Assembly: GCA_937959395.1 (NCBI GenBank)
Contig: CALGLR010000022.1
Span: forward strand, 1-64,000
Origin: an uncultured Flavobacteriaceae bacterium
GTDB lineage: Bacteria > Bacteroidota > Bacteroidia > Flavobacteriales > Flavobacteriaceae
DNA: 64,000 bases
Reading direction: 5' to 3'
Under the pieces are notes generated by a model. The model did no database searches. It was not told the origin of the DNA and saw only the letters and a program-made list of their open reading frames with translations. Both the position numbers and the translations under genes were made by a program. Of this stretch, positions 17,965 to 23,804 are shown piece by piece; the stretch's first letter is position 1; each line of letters starts with the position of its first letter.

Positions 17965-18387
17965 ATGAGTAATTACGATATGATGGAGAAAGAGGAGATA
18001 TTTTCAAAAGTTTTAAGAGCTGGAAGACGTACCTATTTCTTTGATGTAAGAGCCACCAAAGCAGAAGATTACTACCTAACAATTACAGAAAGTAAAAAAT
18101 TTACTAATGACGACGGATCGTTTCACTATAAGAAACATAAAATATATCTTTACAAAGAAGATTTTAATGAGTTTAATAGCATCTTAAAAGAGATGACAGA
18201 CTTTGTTATTAATGAAAAAGGTAACGAAGTTATAAGTGAGCGTCATCAAAAAGATTTTAAGAAAGAGTATGAGACTACAACTTCTAATGAAAGTGTAAAA
18301 GCAACTGAAGCTTCTGCAACAACATCAGAAAAGTCTGAAACTAGTGCAGAAAGCCGTTTTACAGATATTGATTTTGATGATATTTAA
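17965..18387 (+). CDS. DUF3276 family protein (PUR-alpha-like nucleic-acid binding)
   Basis: The 140-residue cytoplasmic protein has one PUR-type repeat in its first 90 residues: EIFSKVLRAGRRTYFFDVRATKAEDYYLTITES, then KIYLYKEDFNEFNSIL. DUF3276 proteins of Bacteroidota are structurally related to eukaryotic PUR-alpha and bind single-stranded nucleic acid; that is family knowledge. The C-terminal third is a low-complexity Thr/Ser/Glu-rich tail (about 100-132) that ends in an acidic FTDIDFDDI segment. It stands alone and is followed by a strong terminator. Confidence 0.87.
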   Translation: MSNYDMMEKEEIFSKVLRAGRRTYFFDVRATKAEDYYLTITESKKFTNDDGSFHYKKHKIYLYKEDFNEFNSILKEMTDFVINEKGNEVISERHQKDFKKEYETTTSNESVKATEASATTSEKSETSAESRFTDIDFDDI

Positions 18388-18407
18388 TTAGAAATCAACA
18401 AAAAATT

Positions 18408-18446
18408 AAAAAAGTCTAAACTTATTTATAAGTTTGGACTTTTTTG
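18408..18446. terminator. Bidirectional rho-independent terminator
   Basis: Sixteen-base arms (AAAAAAGTCTAAACTT and AAGTTTGGACTTTTTT, one G-T pair) with a six-base loop lie between the convergent DUF3276 and csaA genes. A and T runs on both sides would allow use in both directions. Confidence 0.85.
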
Positions 18447-18449
18447 TTT

Positions 18450-18785
18450 TTAAGAAACAGCCCTACCATTCTTTACTTTGTTTTCAGGATTAAGTAAAAT
18501 AACATCTTTTCCATCTACAGCTCCCAAAATCAAACATTCACTCATAAACTTAGCTATTTGCTTTTTAGGAAAATTAACGACTGCCAAAACTTGTTTACTA
18601 AGTAATGTTTCTTTTTTATACAAAGTAGTTATTTGGGCCGATGTTTTTCTTATTCCAAGATGGCCAAAATCTATAGTGAGTTGGTAAGCCGGTTTTCTGG
18701 CTTCTGGAAAATCATTCACCTCTAATATAGTCCCTACTCGTATATCTACTTTTACAAAGTCTTCGAATTGTATTGTGTTACTCAT
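18450..18785 (-). CDS. csaA: CsaA-like tRNA-binding / chaperone protein
   Basis: The 111-residue protein is a stand-alone OB-fold tRNA-binding domain, like the C-terminal domain of methionyl-tRNA synthetase. The motifs FVKVDIRVGTILEVNDFPEARKP, YQLTIDFG and AVVNFPKKQIAKFMSECLILG are present. CsaA was described as a secretion-linked chaperone in Bacillus. The symbol rests on full-length similarity of domain and size. It converges with the DUF3276 gene through a shared terminator and is divergent from the Hcp gene. Confidence 0.9.
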   Translation of the reverse strand: MSNTIQFEDFVKVDIRVGTILEVNDFPEARKPAYQLTIDFGHLGIRKTSAQITTLYKKETLLSKQVLAVVNFPKKQIAKFMSECLILGAVDGKDVILLNPENKVKNGRAVS

Positions 18786-18994
18786 AATGTGAAGATAATT
18801 ATATTTACGGAATTTATTATTAAAAGTTATTTGTAGGAAAATAATTATATCTGCTATCTAACCACAGATAAATAACTTAAAACAGCGATAGCGAACACCC
18901 TCTAGTTAATTAAAAATTAAGAACTAATAACTATCTTGCGACAGCTATTAAACAATAATATAAATACTAAGACTTCTTAGTATAATGACTGAAT
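18786..18994. promoter_or_regulatory. Divergent intergenic region upstream of csaA and the hcp cassette
   Basis: This 209-bp spacer should hold the promoters for csaA (leftward) and the Hcp operon (rightward). I found no full TAnnTTTG box for hcp; AATTATCTTCAC on the csaA side is a partial match close to the start codon. The left boundary of the accessory cassette probably falls within it, but no direct repeat or attachment site was seen. Confidence 0.35.
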
Positions 18995-19465
18995 ATGAGT
19001 ATACATGCTAAAATTTTTATTGATGATGAAGAGCATAATGTTTTAAACTTCAATTTCGATTTACAAAAAGGTAAGGATGCAAAAGGAAAGCCCACGACCA
19101 AGTTTACTGGTGGGATATTTAATTTTGTAATAGAAGCCACAGGCAGTTCTAACATATTAGATTGGAATTTAAATCCAACACTAATGAAAAACGTAAAATT
19201 AGTCATTTCCTCTAATCATTTTGATAGCAAAAGTAGAACTCTTGAACTTGGTGATGCTTATTGCTTAAAGTTCGCTAACGATTTTGATGCTACTGGTAAT
19301 GAACCTATGAAAGAATACTTTACAGTTTCTCCTGGTTATTTAATTCAAAACGGAACTATAATATTTGAAAAATACTGGAAAGTAACCGATTTAAATGCTG
19401 AGAATGTTGAAGAGACAATAATTGAAGAAGATGATACTATAGAAACACAAACTAGTTTCGATTAA
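18995..19465 (+). CDS. tssD: Type VI secretion tube protein Hcp/TssD (Bacteroidota T6SS-iii type), orphan
   Basis: The 156-residue protein shows the beta-barrel pattern of Bacteroidota TssD: a DEEHNVLNFNFDLQK start, the GGIFNFVIEATG strand, ILDWNLNP, LELGDAYCLKF and DFDATGNEPM followed by a SPG turn. Hcp hexamers stack into the T6SS tube and also carry effectors. No sheath, baseplate, TssC or ClpV gene is in the window, so this is an orphan copy. Residues 133-156 form an unusual acidic tail (ENVEETIIEEDDTIE). The metallopeptidase gene starts 7 bases downstream; a dedicated Hcp for that cargo is the natural reading. Confidence 0.86.
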   Translation: MSIHAKIFIDDEEHNVLNFNFDLQKGKDAKGKPTTKFTGGIFNFVIEATGSSNILDWNLNPTLMKNVKLVISSNHFDSKSRTLELGDAYCLKFANDFDATGNEPMKEYFTVSPGYLIQNGTIIFEKYWKVTDLNAENVEETIIEEDDTIETQTSFD

Positions 19466-19472
19466 AAAAATT

Positions 19473-20627
19473 ATGCCAGAATTTGTACCATTAGGGATTC
19501 CTGCTTTCGATGGCAGTGAAGAGAACCAAAAAATAAAATTTAATCATACTATTGCTAAAAATAATGCTGAAAAAGTATTGTTTCAAGTTCGTCACGGTAG
19601 TCAAGTAGTTTACGAAGAAGAAATTAATGATGCCTCACAATTAAGCATAGGAAAGCATTCTTGGTATTGGGATGGCTTTGATAAAGATGGCATTTTGGAC
19701 ACTGAGTTCTTAAACAGTTCTAAAAGTCTTAATTTATATACTACCGTTTGGTATAACGGAGAACCTACTCGGAGCTCGTTTAATTTTTCAGCATCTTATG
19801 TAAAAGTAAAGTGGGTAGATGTTAAAATTGATAAGAATTCGAAACGTATTGATGTGACATTGCGTGTTAATTTGAAGGACGGGGGAGCTATAGGAACTAG
19901 TTCTTATGAAAAAGATATTGATCCAGACCCAAAAATGCGTGTCCCAGTAAAAATAAATCCTTGGGATAAAATTCCCGATAAAACATTAAAACGTTATAAA
20001 AAACAACCAATTAAATCGAAGATAAAAACTTTTAAAGATTTAGAAAAATTAGCCTTTGATGGACTAAATTACCATTGGGGAAGAAATAAATCACATGCAA
20101 TAGCAAAATATGTGGATATAGAAAATGATAAATATGAGCTTTATGTTAATGCTATAAATTCTAAAACGAATTCAATGGACGACGTAAGTTTAATATTAAA
20201 TACAAATAACGACTGGATGCGCTCCGGGAACCCAGGAACAGTTGAAGATCCAATATCTGCTATCGGAAATATAATATCTAGAGAAGCAATATGTTACAAT
20301 GTTGGTTATGTTAAATATTCTAATGGTTGGGGATATTCTGAAATTAATGATGAAGATTTAGAATATAAATTGACTTCTGCTCATGAAATTGGACATACTA
20401 TTTTAAAAGCCTATGGAGGTACATTTTATTCATATGGCCATAAAGGAAGTGTAAATACCATAACACAAAATGAAAATAATTCGGCAACCAAATTCCCATC
20501 AAAAGGAGAAATAGATATCATGCCATATTATACAAATATTCTTCAGTATTCAGAATATCCCAGATACATTGCTCATGAAAAAGATGTTTTAAGTTTTTTA
20601 TGGTTAACCAAACTTCAATTAAAATAG
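19473..20627 (+). CDS. Putative T6SS effector: zinc metallopeptidase-like (HExxH) protein
   Basis: This 384-residue protein has no signal peptide, as expected for T6SS cargo. The N-terminal about 110 residues look like an Ig/FlgD-type beta domain (SIGKHSWYWDGFDKDG) that could bind the Hcp tube. The C-terminal half contains HEIGH (304-308), the classic zincin site with catalytic E305. H323 (YGHKGS) is a possible third ligand and an IMPYY turn at M350 resembles a Met-turn. The spacing HExxH(x6)GG is not the strict metzincin pattern. It lies 7 bases after hcp and 8 bases before a lipoprotein gene. Toxic function is inferred. Confidence 0.78.
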   Translation: MPEFVPLGIPAFDGSEENQKIKFNHTIAKNNAEKVLFQVRHGSQVVYEEEINDASQLSIGKHSWYWDGFDKDGILDTEFLNSSKSLNLYTTVWYNGEPTRSSFNFSASYVKVKWVDVKIDKNSKRIDVTLRVNLKDGGAIGTSSYEKDIDPDPKMRVPVKINPWDKIPDKTLKRYKKQPIKSKIKTFKDLEKLAFDGLNYHWGRNKSHAIAKYVDIENDKYELYVNAINSKTNSMDDVSLILNTNNDWMRSGNPGTVEDPISAIGNIISREAICYNVGYVKYSNGWGYSEINDEDLEYKLTSAHEIGHTILKAYGGTFYSYGHKGSVNTITQNENNSATKFPSKGEIDIMPYYTNILQYSEYPRYIAHEKDVLSFLWLTKLQLK

Positions 20628-20635
20628 TTTAATAA

Positions 20636-20977
20636 ATGAAAAAAATTATTTACGCAGTATTCTTGGTATTCTTTTTAAGTTGTAAAAGTAATAACCATTT
20701 TTATAGTGGTTATTTATATTACGAAAATAAACCACTTGAAAAAGCAATTGTTTATGAAAAAGATTCAATTAAAAATTCTACGACTACAGATAATGAAGGT
20801 TATTTCTATCTTCATAAGAATAAAGAATGGATAAGTGATTTAGTAGTAAAATATAAAAACTATTCAGATACTATTAGAACTGTTGGAAAACAAGGAGGAG
20901 AAAAAATCATTTATTCTTTTGTTAATAATAGTAACGACACATTATTTTTAGATTTTGATAAATCTAAATTAAAATGA
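20636..20977 (+). CDS. Small lipoprotein with carboxypeptidase-regulatory-like fold, candidate immunity protein
   Basis: The 113-residue protein begins with a lipoprotein signal (VFFLSC, Cys16). The mature part starts with a short beta-sandwich pattern: SGYLYYENKPLEKAIVYEKD, then TTTDNEGYFYL, like CarboxypepD_reg/transthyretin-like domains. It lies 8 bases after the metallopeptidase gene and its end overlaps the next gene by 4 bases (ATGA). A periplasmic lipoprotein directly following a T6SS toxin is a common immunity arrangement, but binding to the peptidase is inference. I do not recognise a named family. Confidence 0.66.
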   Translation: MKKIIYAVFLVFFLSCKSNNHFYSGYLYYENKPLEKAIVYEKDSIKNSTTTDNEGYFYLHKNKEWISDLVVKYKNYSDTIRTVGKQGGEKIIYSFVNNSNDTLFLDFDKSKLK

Positions 20978-21360
20978 AAGTATTTGTTTATTTTTTAATA
21001 TTATATAGCTTAAGTTCTTGCTCAAAAGAATTTATATTAAGATCTAAAATAGAAGGTAATATTCATAATAATAACAATATTCCTATAAAAAATGCTAAAC
21101 TGCTTTTCATTGATTGCTTAAATAGTGATTGTAATGGAGAAATACCAAACTATACTAATGAAAATGGAACATTCACTATTGAAAAAGAAATAAAAACCTA
21201 TTTATTTATGGCTCCAAGTAAATCTTCCAGACCTTTTTATTCTTATAATTTAGTTGTATCAAAAGATGGGTATATTTCAGATACATTAGATATAAGAGAG
21301 TATAAAAATACAGCAAACGTAATTTACTTAGATTCTATTAAATTATTCAAAATTAAATAG
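20974..21360 (+). CDS. Second small lipoprotein of the hcp cassette, candidate immunity protein
   Basis: The 128-residue protein has a lipobox (YSLSSC, Cys16). Its core again looks like a carboxypeptidase-regulatory-type beta-sandwich: IEGNIHNNNNIPIKNAKLLF, then YTNENGTFTIEK and NLVVSKDGYISDTLDI. Two extra cysteines (in DCLNSDCNG) could form a disulfide. It overlaps the previous lipoprotein gene by 4 bases and shares its architecture but not close sequence, so the pair may be an old duplication. Immunity to the adjacent peptidase is the best guess. Confidence 0.64.
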   Translation: MKVFVYFLILYSLSSCSKEFILRSKIEGNIHNNNNIPIKNAKLLFIDCLNSDCNGEIPNYTNENGTFTIEKEIKTYLFMAPSKSSRPFYSYNLVVSKDGYISDTLDIREYKNTANVIYLDSIKLFKIK

Positions 21361-21500
21361 AATCTAAATTGCAAACATCAATTGTAAAATTTCAGGATAC
21401 GTGTATTTAGAAAAAAACAATTAAACAACAATAAATATCTACTTGTAAATTGTGATTTAGAAAATATAGTCTTAATCACTACTAAGTTTTTCGATGTAGT

Positions 21501-22043
21501 CTAAACCCACCCTTCTCGCTTCATCACATTTTCTATGTGGGCATAATGATGATTTGAATGCCAGGCATAAATCCCTAAGTTTTTTTTAAGCCGTATTTCT
21601 TTATAAGTTTCTGGGTGAATAAAAGTACGTTCCAAATCACTATCCTTTAAGCCTTTTACAAAATGAACCAATTTAGCATGGACTGCTTTTAAATGCAATT
21701 GAGAAATTTCTATAGAAGACGTATAATCATGTAAGTTTGCCCAATCCTGTTCATTATAAGCTTTAATTACAGGATTATTTTCTGTCATAGCCCATTTAAA
21801 CCGAATGTAACTATGGTGATGACTATCACTAACATGATGTACAACTTCTCTTATCGTCCAACCTCCAGGACGATATGGTGTATCTAATTGGGCATCGTTA
21901 AGATTAGCAACGAGTTTTTCTAAACGGTTGGGAAACTGCTCTAAAATTTCAATCCAATCTTTAATATGTTCGTTTGTAATTTCTAAAGGACAATTAAACG
22001 CTCCTATTGGGTATTTTAATTGTTCAAGTTCTTCGTTTGTCAT
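21501..22043 (-). CDS. DinB/YfiT-like putative metal-dependent thiol transferase
   Basis: The protein is about 180 residues when started at the ATG at 22043; an upstream TTG at 22058 would add five residues. It has the four-helix DinB fold signature of the YfiT branch: LKYPIGAF at the start, YRPGGWTIREVVHHVSDSHHHSYIRFKW and a C-terminal AWHSNHHYAHI. The three metal-binding histidines are expected within the VVHHVSDSH and HSNHHYAH segments. YfiT-type proteins are described as bacillithiol transferases; flavobacteria do carry bacillithiol-like pathways, but the substrate here is not shown. It stands alone. Confidence 0.87.
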   Translation of the reverse strand: MTNEELEQLKYPIGAFNCPLEITNEHIKDWIEILEQFPNRLEKLVANLNDAQLDTPYRPGGWTIREVVHHVSDSHHHSYIRFKWAMTENNPVIKAYNEQDWANLHDYTSSIEISQLHLKAVHAKLVHFVKGLKDSDLERTFIHPETYKEIRLKKNLGIYAWHSNHHYAHIENVMKREGWV

Positions 22044-22110
22044 AAGTAAATTTAACAAATATTAATAGCAAACAAAATATATGATTCCTTATTTTATTTT
22101 ACAAAACAAA

Positions 22111-22140
22111 AAAACCTCTTAGAATAAACTGAGAGGTTTT
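22111..22140 (-). terminator. Rho-independent terminator of the PPIase gene
   Basis: A stem (AAAACCTCTTA pairing with TGAGAGGTTTT, one G-T pair) and an eight-base loop are followed on the minus strand by a T run. It lies about 80 bases beyond the stop of the cyclophilin-FKBP gene. Confidence 0.82.
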
Positions 22141-22220
22141 GTTATATTTATTTTCATGAAATCACTACTTAAATTACAAGTGATCTATACATTATTCGTT
22201 TTATTGAAAAATAGTTCTTT

Positions 22221-23153
22221 TTAATTTACATTCATTAATTCTACATCGAAAACAAGTACTGCATTTGGTGGAATTACGCCACCTGCTCCTCTACTCCCAT
22301 AGCCCAAATGGCTAGGAATTACAAAACGTGCTTTATCTCCTACGTTTAATAGTGCAATACCTTCATCCCATCCAGAAATAACTTGTCCTGTTCCTAATGG
22401 AAAATCGATAGGTTCATTACGTTTGTACGATGAATCAAATACAGTTCCATCTGGTAAAGCACCTTTATAATGTACAGAAACCGTTTTTCCTTTTTCTGCT
22501 TTTACACCATCTCCTTTTTGAAGGATTTGGTAACGTAATCCGCTTTCTGTTTTCTCAAACCCTAAAGACAATTTATCTAATTCTTCTTCTTTTTCTTTTA
22601 GCTCTTCTGCAATACGCTTTTCTCTAGAACCTTCAAATGTTCTAAATGCTTCTACTGCATTAAAGTTTTCAGCATTTGCACCAACACGAACAATCTCTAA
22701 TGTTTTTAGTTCATCGCCTTGTGCTATAGCATTAACTACATCTTGTCCTTCGGCAATCTTTCCAAATACGGTATGTTTACCATCTAACCAATCTGTAGCG
22801 ATGTGAGTAATAAAAAACTGACTTCCGTTTGTTCCAGGGCCAGAATTTGCCATAGATAAAACACCAGGGCCATCATGTTTTAAATCTGGATGAAATTCAT
22901 CATCAAACTTATAACCAGGGTCTCCAGTTCCAGTACCTAATGGGCAACCGCCTTGTATCATAAAATCTTCGATAACACGATGAAATTTTAATCCATTATA
23001 ATAAGGTGTTCCTTGTGGTTTACTAGAATTCTCTAGATTTCCTTCAGCTAAAGCGACAAAATTACCTACTGTTCCTGGAGTCTTTTCAAACTCTAAGTTC
23101 ACTAAAATATCACCTTTTGTTGTATTAAATTTTGCGTATAAACCGTCTTGCAT
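22221..23153 (-). CDS. Dual-domain peptidyl-prolyl isomerase: cyclophilin fused to FKBP
   Basis: The 310-residue protein has no signal peptide and should be cytoplasmic. Residues about 5-160 are a cyclophilin: FHRVIEDFMIQGG, NGSQFFITH and WLDGKHTVFG. A charged coiled linker follows (about 172-200, EKRIAEELKEKEEELDKL). Residues about 215-310 are an FKBP domain: VSVHYKGALPDGTVFDSS, GWDEGIALLNVGDK and the IPPNAVLVFDVEL end. Dual-family immunophilins of this kind have been described in Flavobacterium. Each domain keeps its catalytic core, so both may isomerise X-Pro bonds during folding. A predicted -7 box and a terminator frame the gene. Confidence 0.93.
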   Translation of the reverse strand: MQDGLYAKFNTTKGDILVNLEFEKTPGTVGNFVALAEGNLENSSKPQGTPYYNGLKFHRVIEDFMIQGGCPLGTGTGDPGYKFDDEFHPDLKHDGPGVLSMANSGPGTNGSQFFITHIATDWLDGKHTVFGKIAEGQDVVNAIAQGDELKTLEIVRVGANAENFNAVEAFRTFEGSREKRIAEELKEKEEELDKLSLGFEKTESGLRYQILQKGDGVKAEKGKTVSVHYKGALPDGTVFDSSYKRNEPIDFPLGTGQVISGWDEGIALLNVGDKARFVIPSHLGYGSRGAGGVIPPNAVLVFDVELMNVN

Positions 23154-23176
23154 CTTATTCTTTTTAAATTGAAATG

Positions 23177-23184
23177 CAAAGATA
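23177..23184 (-). promoter_or_regulatory. Predicted -7 promoter box for the PPIase gene
   Basis: TATCTTTG followed by CAT on the minus strand matches TAnnTTTG and lies 24 bases before the start codon at 23153. A -33 TTG was not seen; a short tandem repeat occupies that place. Confidence 0.5.
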
Positions 23185-23188
23185 TGAA

Positions 23189-23223
23189 ACGATTTACGAT
23201 TTTAGATATACGATTTTAGATTT
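23189..23223. repeat. Short tandem repeat (about 14 bp, 2.5 copies)
   Basis: ACGATTTTAGATAT (23196-23209) is repeated with two changes at 23210-23223, with a partial copy before it (23189-23195). It sits directly upstream of the predicted -7 box of the PPIase gene, where a -33 element would be expected. Confidence 0.6.
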
Positions 23224-23341
23224 TTGAAGTTTAAATAAAATCTACGATTTAATAATGAATAACAAACCTAGTTTTTTTGTTTTATAATAGTATTATAGTT
23301 ATAACTTTAAAACTTAATATATTTTCTAATTCATATATACT

Positions 23342-23755
23342 TTAATCAAACGGAAGTAAATCTGGTTTTAAAAACTCTTTTTTTGCTTTTTCAGAATTAT
23401 AAATATCAAAACCATAGTGAGCAGCTATTAGACCTCTAAAATTATGCTTTAAAGCTGGAAATTCTATAATAAAATCTTTAAAATTATCAGATTTAGATTT
23501 TTCTTTAAAATGATTTACTGCTTTAATCCCAGCTAACGTTAATGTAATATTAAACTTATCTTCAGCACCTACTAGTGTTACATATCGTTTTAATTGAAAC
23601 GCTATATTTCTTTCCGCCTGTTCTACTCCGTACTTTTCAATATTTATCCATGCAAATCTTAGATGCGCTTCATGAGTAAAATCAAACGGATCAATTCTAT
23701 GATCAATAAAGTGCATTTCAAATTCAGAATCAGAAAGGTCAAAATGTTTTTCCAT
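23342..23755 (-). CDS. Conserved hypothetical helical protein
   Basis: The protein is about 137 residues when started at the ATG at 23755 (a TTG at 23770 would add five). It has no signal peptide or transmembrane helix. It is helical with a histidine-rich opening: FIDHRIDPFDFTHEAHLRFAWI, later NITLTLAGIKAVNHF and a FRGLIAAHYGFD segment. The FTHxAHLRxAW motif is, from memory, shared by a small uncharacterised family found in several bacterial phyla. The conserved histidines might bind a metal, which is only a suggestion. It is 49 bases downstream of recQ and may be co-transcribed. Confidence 0.62.
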   Translation of the reverse strand: MEKHFDLSDSEFEMHFIDHRIDPFDFTHEAHLRFAWINIEKYGVEQAERNIAFQLKRYVTLVGAEDKFNITLTLAGIKAVNHFKEKSKSDNFKDFIIEFPALKHNFRGLIAAHYGFDIYNSEKAKKEFLKPDLLPFD

Positions 23756-23804
23756 CTTTGGTATTAACAATTATAAAATATAAAATGATTAATTGTATTA
23801 ACCA

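Noticed and set aside
18995-19465. Phage tail tube protein instead of Hcp
   Set aside because: The protein has the Bacteroidota TssD strand pattern (EATG, LGDAYCLKF, FDATG), and no phage gene is nearby.
22430-22627. Leucine- and phenylalanine-rich 65-codon frame resembling a small membrane protein
   Set aside because: It is antisense to the Lys/Glu coiled linker of the cyclophilin-FKBP gene; the hydrophobic look comes from complementary Lys/Glu codons.
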